64,000 nt of DNA from Nevskia sp. (lineage in GTDB: Bacteria; Pseudomonadota; Gammaproteobacteria; Nevskiales; Nevskiaceae): NCBI RefSeq assembly GCF_021732705.1, contig NZ_JAKFUM010000003.1:434001-498000 (forward strand), written 5' to 3'. Positions within the stretch are counted from its first letter, which is position 1. Each line of letters opens with the position of its first letter. This document shows, in pieces, positions 26,931-36,632 of the stretch. The translations under genes and the position numbers were made by a program. The notes beneath the pieces are model-generated. The model was given only the letters and a program-made list of their open reading frames with translations. It made no database searches and was not told the DNA's origin.

Positions 26931-27497
26931 ATGCTCCATTTCCCGCTGCCCACCGCTGAAACCGCTCCCGAAGCCAGCCGCGCGACGCTGGTCGCGGTCG
27001 AGAAGGCCTGGGGCTTCACCCCGAACCTGATCCGCACGTTTGCCAACAGCCCGGCTACGCTGCAGGGCGTCTGGGGTCTGCTGGGCGCGTTCCAGCAGTC
27101 ATCGTTCACGCCGGCCGAGCGCGAGCTGGTGCTGATCGCCGCGAGCGTCGAGAACGCCTGCGGCTACTGCACCGCCGGCCACAGCCTGATGGGCAAGGGA
27201 GCCGGCCTGAGCGATGTCCAGATCGCCGCGCTGCGTGCCGGCCAGCCGCTCGAGAATGCCCGGCTCGAAGCGCTGCGCGTGTTCACGGTGGCGGTGGTGG
27301 CGAAGCGCGGCTTCGTCGACGATCTGGAACTGCAGCGCTTCCTCGCGCAGGGCTACAGCCAGGCGCAGGTGCTGGAAGTGCTGCTCGGGGTCGCGGCCAA
27401 GACGCTGACCAACTACACCGACCACATTGCCCGCGTCGCGCTGGACGATGCCTTCCAGTCCGCCGCGTGGACGCCCGCGCCGCGGCAGGCCGCCTGA
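26931..27497 (+). CDS. AhpD-like/carboxymuconolactone decarboxylase family protein
   Basis: 188 residues, all-helical. The redox-active motif ENACGYCTAGHSLMG (CxxC...H) is that of AhpD-type alkylhydroperoxidases. The first half begins with WGFTPNLIRTFANSPATLQGVWGLLGAF, the dimer/oligomer helix typical of the family. It probably reduces peroxides or disulfides in the cytoplasm. It is divergent from the LysR regulator and followed 25 bp later by an SDR gene, so all three form a small regulon. The physiological thiol partner is unknown. Confidence 0.9.
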   Translation: MLHFPLPTAETAPEASRATLVAVEKAWGFTPNLIRTFANSPATLQGVWGLLGAFQQSSFTPAERELVLIAASVENACGYCTAGHSLMGKGAGLSDVQIAALRAGQPLENARLEALRVFTVAVVAKRGFVDDLELQRFLAQGYSQAQVLEVLLGVAAKTLTNYTDHIARVALDDAFQSAAWTPAPRQAA

Positions 27498-27522
27498 GCC
27501 GGCCGCATTGGAGCGCCTGACC

Positions 27523-28278
27523 ATGACCACCACCACACCCGTCGTCCTCATCACCGGTGCCCTGACCGGCATCGGTCGCGCCACGGCCTTCGCGTTCGCC
27601 CGCAGCGGTGCCCGGCTTGTCGTGTCCGGCCGCCGCGAGGCCGAAGGGGCCGCGCTGATCGCCGAACTGAACGGCCTCGGCGCCGAGGCGATCTTCGTCC
27701 CGGCCGATGTCCGCCACGAAGCCGACATCGCCGCGCTCGTCGCGAAGACGCTCGATGCCTTTGGCCGCCTCGATGTCGCCGTCAACAATGCCGGTACCGA
27801 GGGGCAGGGCGGGCCGATCACCGCCGTCGACGAGGCGGTCTACCACAGCGTGTTCGAGACCAACGTCAAGGGCGTGCTGCTGTCGATGAAGCACGAACTG
27901 CCGCCGATGGCCGCGCAGGGCAGCGGCAGCATCATCAACCTGTCGTCGCTGGCCGGGCATGTCGGCTTCGCCGGTGCGTCGATCTATGTCGCCAGCAAGC
28001 ACGCGGTCGAAGGCCTGACGCGCAGCGCCGCGCTCGAAGTCGCCGGCTTCGGCGTCCGGGTCAATGCCGTGGCGCCGGGACCGATCCAGACCGACATGCT
28101 CGATCGCTTCACCGGCCGCAGCGCCGAGATGAAGGCCGGCTTCCTCGGCATGGTGCCGGCGAAGCGCGCCGGCACGGTCGAGGAAGTCGCGTCGACCATC
28201 GTCTATCTGGCCAGCGCCGGTGCCGCGTTCATCACCGGCCAGATCGTCAGCATGGATGGCGGCCTGTCGGCGCGGTGA
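27523..28278 (+). CDS. Short-chain dehydrogenase/reductase
   Basis: 251 residues. Rossmann motif TGALTGIG near residue 11, NNAGTEG, catalytic Ser in LSSLAGH, and YVASK (Tyr/Lys). R37-R38 after the second strand (VVSGRREAEG) suggests NADP(H) preference. ATG 27523 starts MTTTTPVVLITGA. The C-terminal IVSMDGGLSAR is the usual SDR ending. It is in the same transcript as the AhpD-like gene and under probable LysR control. The substrate cannot be deduced. Confidence 0.92.
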   Translation: MTTTTPVVLITGALTGIGRATAFAFARSGARLVVSGRREAEGAALIAELNGLGAEAIFVPADVRHEADIAALVAKTLDAFGRLDVAVNNAGTEGQGGPITAVDEAVYHSVFETNVKGVLLSMKHELPPMAAQGSGSIINLSSLAGHVGFAGASIYVASKHAVEGLTRSAALEVAGFGVRVNAVAPGPIQTDMLDRFTGRSAEMKAGFLGMVPAKRAGTVEEVASTIVYLASAGAAFITGQIVSMDGGLSAR

Positions 28279-28297
28279 TGCCGGACCTCGCGGACTG

Positions 28298-28359
28298 AGC
28301 GCCGCGCCGGCCACGGTGCCCTGCCGCAGCGGCAAGGCACCGTGGCCGGTGGCGGCGCT
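28298..28359. repeat. Very long GC hairpin between convergent genes
   Basis: Arms of ~23 bases (AGCGCCGCGCCGGCCACGG... and its complement ending GGCGGCGCT) pair almost perfectly with a one-base bulge. The loop itself contains a smaller hairpin TGCCG-CAG-CGGCA. It sits 20 bp after the SDR stop and 34 bp before the end of the convergent kinase gene. It would end or stabilise both transcripts; there is no T run. Confidence 0.7.
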
Positions 28360-28392
28360 GCGCCGGTTGCGCGCGGTGCTCCCGAGCCGGGC

Positions 28393-30756
28393 TCAACGGC
28401 CGCGCTTGTCGCGCACCATCGACACCAGCCGCTGGTAGTCCGCCAGCACCGATGGCGCGGCGTGCAGCGCAAGCGCGGCATCGCCGCTGCGTGCCGCCTG
28501 TTCCAGCGCGGCGCAGGCCTGCGCCAGCGCATCGGCGCCCAGCAGCCACGCGGCAGACTGGAAATCGTGCGCGACGCGGCCAAGCGCGGCGACGTCGCGG
28601 GTGCGCAGCGCAGCCTTGAAGCGCTGCTGCTGGCCCGGAAACTCGTCGAGCAGGGCCTGCATCAGTTGTTGATGATCGCTGGCGCCGTACGCTGATTTCA
28701 GGCGCTCGCCGATGCCTGCGACGTGACTTCCGGCGGCATCCGGCACCAGGCCCGGGCCAGCCACCGGACGGTCCGGCGTTCGTCGCAGCACGGCGGCGAG
28801 TTCGTGCACGTCGATCGGCTTGCGCAGGTAGTCATCCATGCCGGCTTCGCGGCAGCGCTGCTCGTCCGCAACCAGCGCGCTGGCGGTCACGGCAACGATC
28901 CACGGGCGAGGCCGAGCATCGCGCGCTGCCCCCGGCTGTCGCAGGGCGCGCGCCACGGCGAAGCCATCGATCTCCGGCATCTGCAGATCGAGCAGGATCA
29001 GGTCGTAGGCGCATGCCGTCGCCATCCGCAGCGCTTCGCGGCCATCACGGGCCAGATCGGCGGCCCGCGCACCGTGATAGCCGAAGCGTTCGAGCCAGTG
29101 CAGCAGCACCTGCTGGTTCACGCGATTGTCCTCGGCCACGAGGATGCGCAGCGGATGCTGGCTCGCCCATGCGCTGCGATCTTGCTCGGCCAGCGCCTCG
29201 GCTCCCGCCGACTCCGGCCCGTCGTCGAGCACGTCGGGCGCGGCCGGGAGGTCGATCTCGAAGCTGAAGGTCGACCCCTGCCCCGGCTGGCTCGTGGCCC
29301 AGATGCGGCCGTTCATGCGCTCGACCAGCCGCTTGGCGATGGCCAGCCCGAGGCCGGAGCCGCCGTAGTTCCGCGTGTGCGACGGATCCAGCTGGCTGAA
29401 CACGCCGAACAGGCGATGCATGTGCTCGGCGGCGATGCCGATGCCGGGATCGGTCACCGAGAAGCGCAGGCGCCTGCCGGCGTCACCGAGGTTTTCGGCG
29501 GGCGGGGCCGATGCCACCTTCAGTACCACCGATCCGTGCTCGGTGAACTTCACGGCGTTCGACAGCAGATTGACCACGATCTGGCGCAGGCGCGCGGCAT
29601 CGCCGAACACGGCCTGCGGCAGGTCGGCTGCAAGGTCGAGCGTCACCGGCAACTGCTTGTCGAGCGCACTGGCCGCAACCAGCTGCAGCGCTTCGTGCAG
29701 GCAGCTGCGCAGCACGAAGCGGTAGCGCTCCAGTTCCAGCCGGCCGGCCTCGGCCTTCGAGAAATCGAGAATCTCGTTGATGACGGTCAGCAAATGGGTG
29801 CCGCTGCTGCGGATGATGGTCACGTAATCGCGCTGCTGCGCGTTCAGCACCGTATCGAGCAGCAGCGAGGTCATACCGATCACGCCATTCATCGGCGTGC
29901 GGATCTCGTGACTCATGTTGGCGAGGAACTGGCTCTTGGCGGCTGCCGCCGCCTCGGCGGCTTGCTGGCTGCGCTTCAGTTCCTCGACATCGACCAGCGT
30001 GCCGAACCAGCGGATCGGCCGACCGTGATCGTCGAGCTGCGGGCGGCGATCGGTCTGATGCCAGCGGTACTCGCCGTCGTGTCGGCGCATGCGCACGAGC
30101 ATCGGCTGGGATTCGCCGGTATTCAGGCAGTGCTGCCACTCGGCCTGCACGCGGGCGAGGTCGCCGTGATGGACGCTGTCCTCCCAGCCGTTGGCCATCA
30201 GTTGCTCGGCCGTGCGGCCGAAGTAGTCGACGCAGACGTCGTTGACGAAATCGAGCAGGCCGTCGGCCCCCGAACTCCAGATCTGGATCGGCACCGCGGC
30301 GGCCAGCGCGCGGTAGCGGGCTTCGGCATCACGGCCGGCAGCCGCCGCTTCGGCGGCGGCGGCGCGCGCTTCGAGCAGGTCCGCGGCGACGCCGATCAGG
30401 GCCAGCAGTTGATCGCGCTGCGCCGATGTCAGCACGCGAGGCCTTTCGTCGAACAGGCACAGTGCGCCGAGCGTTCGCCCGCCGCGGTCGTTCAGCGGCG
30501 CGATGGCGCAGTAGCGAATCGGGCGCGAAGGCTGCGCGCCGCGCTCGTCCTGCCGCGGATCCTGAACTTCGAGCAGGCCGTCCGGCATCGCTTTCGCGGC
30601 GGTCATCAGCGGGTCGACATCGATGCCCAGAATCGGCTGCGATGGTCCGGCGTCCGGCAGCAGGCGCACGTGCGGCATGTCGAGCAACGCGCTCGCCAGC
30701 CGCGTCAGCGACTCGCCCGCGTTCGCGGCAGCGGCATCCCTCCGATCCTGCGTCAC
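28393..30756 (-). CDS. GAF-PAS hybrid sensor histidine kinase with receiver and HPt
   Basis: 787 residues and no membrane helix, so probably cytosolic. Residues ~1-135 resemble a GAF domain ([26 protein letters not shown]). A PAS/PAC follows ([39 protein letters not shown]), then HisKA with His near 283 ([14 protein letters not shown]), HATPase ([25 protein letters not shown]), a receiver (~537, [10 protein letters not shown] / [11 protein letters not shown]) and an HPt with His near 728 ([14 protein letters not shown]). The G1 box has DPGIG instead of DTGIG. GTG start at 30756. It has no adjacent response regulator, so its output is unknown. It is 102 bp downstream of pckA, with a terminator between. 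Confidence 0.92.
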   Translation of the reverse strand: MTQDRRDAAAANAGESLTRLASALLDMPHVRLLPDAGPSQPILGIDVDPLMTAAKAMPDGLLEVQDPRQDERGAQPSRPIRYCAIAPLNDRGGRTLGALCLFDERPRVLTSAQRDQLLALIGVAADLLEARAAAAEAAAAGRDAEARYRALAAAVPIQIWSSGADGLLDFVNDVCVDYFGRTAEQLMANGWEDSVHHGDLARVQAEWQHCLNTGESQPMLVRMRRHDGEYRWHQTDRRPQLDDHGRPIRWFGTLVDVEELKRSQQAAEAAAAAKSQFLANMSHEIRTPMNGVIGMTSLLLDTVLNAQQRDYVTIIRSSGTHLLTVINEILDFSKAEAGRLELERYRFVLRSCLHEALQLVAASALDKQLPVTLDLAADLPQAVFGDAARLRQIVVNLLSNAVKFTEHGSVVLKVASAPPAENLGDAGRRLRFSVTDPGIGIAAEHMHRLFGVFSQLDPSHTRNYGGSGLGLAIAKRLVERMNGRIWATSQPGQGSTFSFEIDLPAAPDVLDDGPESAGAEALAEQDRSAWASQHPLRILVAEDNRVNQQVLLHWLERFGYHGARAADLARDGREALRMATACAYDLILLDLQMPEIDGFAVARALRQPGAARDARPRPWIVAVTASALVADEQRCREAGMDDYLRKPIDVHELAAVLRRTPDRPVAGPGLVPDAAGSHVAGIGERLKSAYGASDHQQLMQALLDEFPGQQQRFKAALRTRDVAALGRVAHDFQSAAWLLGADALAQACAALEQAARSGDAALALHAAPSVLADYQRLVSMVRDKRGR

Positions 30757-30812
30757 GGCCCGTGTCCTCGTGGCGTCCCTGTCATGGCCGATTATCCACC
30801 GCCACCGGCCAC

Positions 30813-30837
30813 AAAAAACCCGGCGCGAGGCCGGGTT
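30813..30837 (-). terminator. Rho-independent terminator of pckA
   Basis: On the minus strand an 8-bp stem (AACCCGGC / GCCGGGTT, 5-base loop) is followed by six T, 21 bp after the pckA stop. Confidence 0.92.
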
Positions 30838-30858
30838 CTTCGTGCAGCGAAGGTTGCG

Positions 30859-32535
30859 CTAGATGCGCGCCTCGATGCCGAACGCGGCGAAGCCCTTGGT
30901 CTCGAAGTTCTTGCGGAACATGTCGCGCAGCTTGGTGGCCGTCGCGTCGTAGTCCGCCGGATTCGGCCAGGTGTTGCGCGGGTTGAGGATGGCGGCATCC
31001 ACGCCAGGGCAGGACTTCGGCATCTTCAGGTTCAGGATCGGCTGGGTTTCGGTTTCAACGCCGTCCAGCTCGCCGTTCAGTGCCGCGTTGAGCAGCGCGC
31101 GGGTCACCTTCAGCGACATGCGCTTGCCGGTGCCGTACGGGCCGCCGCTCCAGCCGGTGTTCAGCAGGATGCAGCGCGACTTGTGCTTCTTCATCTTCTC
31201 CGCCAGCAGCTTGGCGTAGACGTTCGGCTTGTGGGCCATGAACGGGCCGCCGAAGCAGGCCGAGAACGTCGGCTGCGGTTCGGTGACGCCGACTTCGGTG
31301 CCGGCCACGCGCGCCGTGAAGCCCGAGACGAAGTGGTACATCACGTCTTCCGGCTCGAGGATCGAGATCGGCGGCAGCACGCCGAAGGCATCGGCGGTCA
31401 GCAGCACGATGGTTTCCGGATGCGGGCCCTGGCCGTTCGGCATGGTGTTCGGCACCACGCTCAGCGGGTAGCTGAAGCGGGTGTTCTCGGCGATCGAGCC
31501 GTCGTTGAGGTCGAGCTCGTCCGGATGGCACTCGGCCATCGTCCTGCCCGGCAGCGGCGGCACGTTCTCGATGATCGTGCCCGGCTTCGACAGCGCTCCC
31601 GCGATCACCGGCTCGGCGTTCTTGTCGAGGTTGATCAGCTTGGCGTAGCAGCCGCCTTCGAGGTTGCACAGGCCGTTGTCGGACCAGATGGTCTCGTCGT
31701 CGCCGATCAGGCGGCGCGACGCGTCGGCCGACAGCGTGGTCTTGCCGGTGCCGGACAGGCCGAACAGGATCGCGCCGTCGCCCTTCTCGCCGACATTGGC
31801 CGAGCAGTGCATCGAGAGGCGGCCCTGCTTCGGCAGCAGGTAGTTGCCGACCGTGAAGATGGTCTTCTTGTTGACGCCGCAGTAGTCGGCGCGGCCGGCG
31901 ACGATGCAGATCTGGTTGCGGGTATCGATGATCACGGCGGCTTCGGCGCGGCTGCCGTCACGCTCCGGCTCGCAGACGAAGCTCGGCACGTTGAGCATGG
32001 TCCAGCGGCGGGCATCGACATCCTTCACGCCCGGCAGGTTCTTCGGAAACATGTTGTCGCAGAAGAACGCATGGGTCGCGTACTCGCCGACGAAGCGGTA
32101 CGGCACGGCGAAATCGGCGTCCGAACCCATGAACAGGTCCTTGACGTACAGCGTCGCCTGCTTGTCATTCAGATGGGCGACGACGCGCTTCAGCAGGCCT
32201 TCGTACTTGGTCGGGTCGTACGGCGTGAGATCGGCCTTGAACCAGATCTCGTCGGCGACTTCCGGCCACTTCACGGCGAAGGTGTCCTTGGTGCGGCGGC
32301 CGGTGCAGTCGGGATCGGTGTAGTAGACCAGCGGGCCGTTGACGCCGAGCTTGGTCGCGAACGCCTTCTGCGCATCCGACGGACCTTCGCGAGAAACGCG
32401 ACCGCGATCGTTGGCGATCGCCTCGTGAAACAGCTGTTCCTTGCTCAGCTCGTACTTGTAGGTGACGGAGGTGAGACCGAACAGCTTCTCGAGGTCAGCC
32501 TGGAAGCTCGTCGCGGCGCTTTTCTGATCATCCAT
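30859..32535 (-). CDS. pckA: Phosphoenolpyruvate carboxykinase (ATP)
   Basis: 558 residues from ATG 32535. The nucleotide-binding loop is FGLSGTGKTTLSAD near residue 262, the metal/PEPCK-specific loop is RRLIGDDETIWSDNG, and GWSGGPYGTGKRM lies in the C-terminal half; all three are hallmarks of the ATP-dependent enzyme. It converts oxaloacetate to PEP at the start of gluconeogenesis. GTG 32550 in frame is an alternative start. It is monocistronic: 185 bp separates it from pilJ upstream, and a strong terminator follows. Confidence 0.97.
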   Translation of the reverse strand: MDDQKSAATSFQADLEKLFGLTSVTYKYELSKEQLFHEAIANDRGRVSREGPSDAQKAFATKLGVNGPLVYYTDPDCTGRRTKDTFAVKWPEVADEIWFKADLTPYDPTKYEGLLKRVVAHLNDKQATLYVKDLFMGSDADFAVPYRFVGEYATHAFFCDNMFPKNLPGVKDVDARRWTMLNVPSFVCEPERDGSRAEAAVIIDTRNQICIVAGRADYCGVNKKTIFTVGNYLLPKQGRLSMHCSANVGEKGDGAILFGLSGTGKTTLSADASRRLIGDDETIWSDNGLCNLEGGCYAKLINLDKNAEPVIAGALSKPGTIIENVPPLPGRTMAECHPDELDLNDGSIAENTRFSYPLSVVPNTMPNGQGPHPETIVLLTADAFGVLPPISILEPEDVMYHFVSGFTARVAGTEVGVTEPQPTFSACFGGPFMAHKPNVYAKLLAEKMKKHKSRCILLNTGWSGGPYGTGKRMSLKVTRALLNAALNGELDGVETETQPILNLKMPKSCPGVDAAILNPRNTWPNPADYDATATKLRDMFRKNFETKGFAAFGIEARI

Positions 32536-32720
32536 TGGTTTCGTTACCACTTTCTGCGAGGGAGAGGGTCGCGCGCCGAAAAATGTTGCGCTGCGGGACG
32601 TGCATTTTACGGAAACGGCGCCGAATAGGGGCCGGAGGGTTCATTTTTACGGGGCGACCGCCGCGGCGCCGTTTCAATCACCGCGATCGCAGGCAACGGT
32701 GGCGGAAAGACCGCCGTCCC

Positions 32721-34766
32721 TCAGATCGGTGCGGTGACTGCGCCGGCTTCGTTGTCGTCGGCCAGCTTGAAACCGGATACCGACTCGCGCAGCTTGTCGG
32801 ACAGCGCATTGAGCTCGCCGACCGCCTGCGAGGTCAGCCCGGCGGATTCCGACGTCTGCATCGCGATCTGGCGGATCGACAGCATGGTATCGGCGATGCG
32901 CGTGGCGGCCTGCGATTCGCCACGGGCGGCGATGGCGATGTCCTGAATCGACCGCGCCAGTTCCTGCGACGAGGCTTCGATCCGCGTCAGCGCCTGGCCG
33001 GCTTCCTCGGCCGACTGGGCACCCGACACGACGTTTGCCGTCGAGCGCTCCATCGAGATGATCGCTTCGTTGGTATCGGCCTGAATGGTCTTGACCAGAG
33101 TCTCGATCTGGCGTGTGGCGGAGCCGGCGCGTTCGGCCAATCGCTGCACTTCATGCGCGACCACCGAGAAGCCGCGACCGGCTTCGCCCGCCATCGCCGC
33201 CTGGATCGAGGCATTCAGCGCCAGCGTGTTGGTCTGCTCGGCGATGTCGTTGATCACCTCGATGATGTTGCCGATTTCCTGCGACGACTCGCCGAGCCGC
33301 TTGATGCGCTTCGCCGTGTCCTGGATCTGCTCGCGCAGCGCGGCCATGTTCTGGATCGTGCGGCCGACGGTGTTGGCGCCGTTGTGCGCGATCTGCACCG
33401 AGCCCTCGGCTTCCAGCGAGATGTTCTCGGCACGGGCGGCAACGGCCCGCAGCGATTCGCTGGTGGCGGTGATCGCGGTCGAGGTCGCGGTGATTTCCTG
33501 CGCCTGACGCTCGGACGCCTCGCTCATCTTCAGCGCCGTGCCCTGCGTGCTGGCCGCGGCACCGACGATGTCCTCGGACGTGCGGTTGATCGTGCCGACG
33601 AGGCCGCGCAGGGTCTGCACGGTGTAGTTGATCGAATCGGCGATCGCACCGGTGAAGTCTTCGGTCACCGTCACGTCGACGGTGAGATCGCCGTCGGCCA
33701 GATTGGTGATCTCGTCGAGCAGATGCAGGATCGCCTGCTGCTGGCGGGTTTCCTTCTCGGCCGCCAGACGCGCCGCCTCCGCTGCCGCCTGCTGGCGCAG
33801 CCGCACGAACAGCGCGATCGCCCCGAGCGACAGCAGGCCGGCGACATAGGCGATCCACGGCAGCCAGGTCGGCAGGCCGTCCCTGACCGAACCGGCCTTG
33901 TCGTCGAGTGCGGCGAGCGTGCTGGTCAGGTTGACGATCGCCGCCGGCGTGCCGGCAGCGGCGGTCAGCAGTGCGGCAACCGGTTCGGCCTGCTGTGACG
34001 TGACCTGCGCGGCCTGCGCCAGGCCTTTCACGTCTTCCTTCAGCAACTGCACCGACGACGCGAGCGCTGGATCGGCCAGCAGGCTGTCGTTGTTCGACTG
34101 CAGCACGCGAATCTGGGCATCGAGATCGGCCACCGCGGCCTTGAAGTTGGCCCCGCGACCGAGCAGGCCGCCGGCCAATGCGTGGAGGCGTTCGAGTGCC
34201 ACTGCCTGCTGCGAGGCCGCGCTCAGCAGGGCGGCCGATGCTGCCGGGCGTGCGGCGATCTTCTCGATCAGCGCGGCGACATTGCGCGCGAGCCCGCCAT
34301 CGGCGGCCGGATTGTCCGAGGCATGGATCGCCGTACCGACGTAGCGCATCGCTTCGGCGACGCGCTGGTAAGGCTCGCTGCCGATGCGGATCGCGTCGAT
34401 CGCGCCGCCGAGGCCGGACCACGCGGCCGCGGCCGCGTCGGCTTCGGGTCGGGCCGACGCCGGTGCCGCGGCAATCACGCCGGGCAGCAGGCCATCGATG
34501 TTCTGTGCCGCGGTGCTCAGCACCGCGAAGTCCGGCTGCAGGCCGGCCGCCGCGCGCTCGGCGGTGCTGCCGATCGCCAGCGCGCTGCGGGTCAGTTCGC
34601 GCAGTTGCGCCGCGAGCACCGGATTGGCGACCTGCCGGGTCTGCAGCAGCGCGAAGACGATGCCGACGACGAGCAGGCCGGCGGCGGCCACGCCGAGCAG
34701 GATGCCGTCGCGCCGGGCCGATGCCGGTCGGGTGCCGCGTGCGCTGCCGGTCCTCTTGTCTGCCAT
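32721..34766 (-). CDS. pilJ: PilJ-type methyl-accepting chemotaxis protein for twitching motility
   Basis: 681 residues. TM1 is near 20-40 ([21 protein letters not shown]), the periplasmic region resembles the PilJ N-terminal domain, and TM2 is near 295-318 ([21 protein letters not shown]). HAMP and a signalling domain follow, with the hairpin tip around [17 protein letters not shown] near residue 542. The spacing and the text [14 protein letters not shown] are those of PilJ, the receptor of the Pil-Chp system that controls type IV pili. It directly follows pilH (55-bp gap). The usual pilI, pilK and chpA are not beside it here. Confidence 0.92.
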   Translation of the reverse strand: MADKRTGSARGTRPASARRDGILLGVAAAGLLVVGIVFALLQTRQVANPVLAAQLRELTRSALAIGSTAERAAAGLQPDFAVLSTAAQNIDGLLPGVIAAAPASARPEADAAAAAWSGLGGAIDAIRIGSEPYQRVAEAMRYVGTAIHASDNPAADGGLARNVAALIEKIAARPAASAALLSAASQQAVALERLHALAGGLLGRGANFKAAVADLDAQIRVLQSNNDSLLADPALASSVQLLKEDVKGLAQAAQVTSQQAEPVAALLTAAAGTPAAIVNLTSTLAALDDKAGSVRDGLPTWLPWIAYVAGLLSLGAIALFVRLRQQAAAEAARLAAEKETRQQQAILHLLDEITNLADGDLTVDVTVTEDFTGAIADSINYTVQTLRGLVGTINRTSEDIVGAAASTQGTALKMSEASERQAQEITATSTAITATSESLRAVAARAENISLEAEGSVQIAHNGANTVGRTIQNMAALREQIQDTAKRIKRLGESSQEIGNIIEVINDIAEQTNTLALNASIQAAMAGEAGRGFSVVAHEVQRLAERAGSATRQIETLVKTIQADTNEAIISMERSTANVVSGAQSAEEAGQALTRIEASSQELARSIQDIAIAARGESQAATRIADTMLSIRQIAMQTSESAGLTSQAVGELNALSDKLRESVSGFKLADDNEAGAVTAPI

Positions 34767-34821
34767 GTGCGTCCCTTGTTGCCGCTGATGACCGTGTTTC
34801 GAGGCGAGGCTGGCCGCAGGC

Positions 34822-35187
34822 TCAGCCGCCGAGCACGTGCTGGACCTTGCCGACCAGTTCCGCTTCCTGCACCGGCTTGACGATGTACTCGCGCGCGCCC
34901 TGCCGCAGCGCCCAGACGCGATCGGTTTCCTGACTCTTGCTCGACACCACGATCACCGGAATCGCGGCCGTGGCCGGATCGCGGGTCATCGTGCGGGTGG
35001 CCTGAAAGCCGTTCATGCCGGGCATGACGACGTCCATCACCACGCAGTCGACCTTCAGGGTCCGGACCAGCGCCAGCGCATCCTGGCCGGACGTGGCTTC
35101 GAACACCGAGTGTCCGGCGCGGGTCAGCGCGGCCTTGAGGAATTCCTTGTCCGTCGGTGAATCGTCGACCACCATCACGCGTGCCAT
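34822..35187 (-). CDS. pilH: PilH-type single-domain response regulator
   Basis: 121 residues, receiver only: [21 protein letters not shown] with the acidic pair, phospho-Asp in [13 protein letters not shown], and Lys in REYIVKPVQ. The length and the PTD motif match PilH of the Pil-Chp chemosensory system, which modulates pilus retraction. It sits directly upstream of pilJ. pilG, normally its upstream neighbour, is absent: the next gene upstream is the dihydroorotase-like gene. Confidence 0.9.
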   Translation of the reverse strand: MARVMVVDDSPTDKEFLKAALTRAGHSVFEATSGQDALALVRTLKVDCVVMDVVMPGMNGFQATRTMTRDPATAAIPVIVVSSKSQETDRVWALRQGAREYIVKPVQEAELVGKVQHVLGG

Positions 35188-35285
35188 GCGGGGCTCCGGC
35201 TGTTGCTGGACTGCGGGCAGACCATTGCGGCCTGACTATAAACCAGCCGCCCCGGATGCCCGAGACGGCGGTTCCGGCCGACTAT

Positions 35286-36587
35286 TTACCCGCGCCAGAC
35301 GCGGACGGCACGGCCCTCGAAGCGCTCGCCGATGAACGGCGTGTTGCGTCCGACGCTGTTGATCGTAGCCGGCGTCAGGCGCCAATCGTTTGTCGGATCG
35401 ACCAGGCACAGATCGGCCTTCGCGCCCGGCGCGAGGCTCGCGGCGGGAAGGCCCAGAATGCGGCTCGACGCCGCACTCAGGCGTTCGGCCAGCGCCAGCG
35501 GCGACAGCAGTCCGTCGTGCACCAGCCGCAGGCTCAGCGGCAGCAGCGTGTCGACGGCGGAGATCCCCGGCTCGGTCAGCGGCAGCGGATTGGTCTTGGC
35601 ATCGACTTCGTGCGGCTGGTGATCGGAACAGATCGCGTCGATCAGGCCGGAGCCGACCGCGGCGCGCAGCGCATCGCGATCGGCCCGCGCGCGCAGCGGC
35701 GGCAGCACGTGGGCCATCGCGTTGAAGCCTTCGAGATCGTGCTCGCTCAGGAACAGCTGATGCGCCGCGACATCCGCCGTCACCGGCAGGCCGCGCCGCT
35801 TGGCCGAGGCCAGCAGCTCGACGCCGCGGGCACTGCTCAGGCGGCCGAAGTGGATGCGGGCGCCGGTGTCCTCGACCAGCGAGATCCACTGCCGCATCGC
35901 CACCGCTTCGGCGGCGACTGGAATCGGCGCGAGCCCCAGCCGCGTGGCGACGGCGCCCTCGTGAGCGCAGCCGTTGTTGGCCAGCGCGGCATCGAGCGGC
36001 ACCACGTGCACGGTCATGCCGAGGCTCGCGGCGTATTCCAGCGCCCGCCGCGCAACCAGCGCGCTGGCCATCGGCGTCAGGCCGTTCGACACACCGACGC
36101 AGCCGGCGGCCTTCAGCGCGCTGATCTCGGCCAGCGCCTCGCCATCGAGGCCCTTGGTCAGTGCGCCGAGCATGTGGACGTAGGTCCCGGCCGCCGCCTT
36201 GGCGATGCGGTTGACGCGGTTGACCATCGCGGTCGAATCGATCACCGGTCGCGTGTCCGGCGGCAGGCAGATCGCGGTGATGCCGGCGGCCAGCGCGGCA
36301 TGGGTTTCCGAGCGCATCGTGCCTTTCTGCGTGGCGCCCGGTTCGCGGGTGCGCGCACAGAGGTCGACCACACCCGGCAGCAGCCAGTGGCCGCTGCCGT
36401 CGATGACCTCGGCGAAGTCGCCGCCGGCGGCATCGACGATCACGCCGTCGCGGAACGCAACATCGCCGATCGAATCGCTGCCGCTGCTCGGATCGAGACG
36501 GCGGACGTTGCGGATCAGTGTGCCGCCGTGAGGCGGGAGGCGGGAAGGGCGAGGCGTGGGAGCGACTGGCGCGTCCGGCGGAGTCAT
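35286..36587 (-). CDS. pyrX: Inactive dihydroorotase-like subunit (PyrC'/PyrX)
   Basis: 433 residues from ATG 36587. It has the amidohydrolase fold of class I dihydroorotases, including LPGVVDLCARTREPG, CLPPDTRPVID and ICSDHQPHEV. The zinc-binding H-x-H that should follow the first motif is replaced by C-A-R, so it cannot bind the binuclear metal centre. This matches PyrC' of pseudomonads, a non-catalytic partner that stabilises aspartate carbamoyltransferase. It lies 28 bp after pyrB on the same strand. The N-terminal ~20 residues (PTPRPSRLPPHGG) are encoded within a heptamer repeat and may not be native to the family. Confidence 0.93.
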   Translation of the reverse strand: MTPPDAPVAPTPRPSRLPPHGGTLIRNVRRLDPSSGSDSIGDVAFRDGVIVDAAGGDFAEVIDGSGHWLLPGVVDLCARTREPGATQKGTMRSETHAALAAGITAICLPPDTRPVIDSTAMVNRVNRIAKAAAGTYVHMLGALTKGLDGEALAEISALKAAGCVGVSNGLTPMASALVARRALEYAASLGMTVHVVPLDAALANNGCAHEGAVATRLGLAPIPVAAEAVAMRQWISLVEDTGARIHFGRLSSARGVELLASAKRRGLPVTADVAAHQLFLSEHDLEGFNAMAHVLPPLRARADRDALRAAVGSGLIDAICSDHQPHEVDAKTNPLPLTEPGISAVDTLLPLSLRLVHDGLLSPLALAERLSAASSRILGLPAASLAPGAKADLCLVDPTNDWRLTPATINSVGRNTPFIGERFEGRAVRVWRG

Positions 36588-36632
36588 GCTGCTGCTGTCG
36601 TTACGCCTCACGCCTCACGCCTCCCGCCTGAC
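36529..36632. repeat. Inverted pair of GGCGTGA-type heptamer repeats at the pyrB/pyrX junction
   Basis: Plus-strand copies at 36529-36564 (GAGGCGGGAGGCGGG... then GAGGCGTGGG) and complementary copies at 36603-36632 (CGCCTCACGCCTCACGCCTC) flank the pyrX start codon. The right arm encodes the last residues of PyrB (VRREA), and the left arm encodes the PyrX N terminus. A similar pair occurs at 60445-60548. Confidence 0.7.

Noticed and set aside
28723-32628. A 1301-codon open frame opposite the hybrid kinase and pckA
   Set aside because: It mirrors two well-identified genes on the other strand. Its translation is Arg/Gln/His-rich with no motifs, as expected for antisense frames in GC-rich genes.
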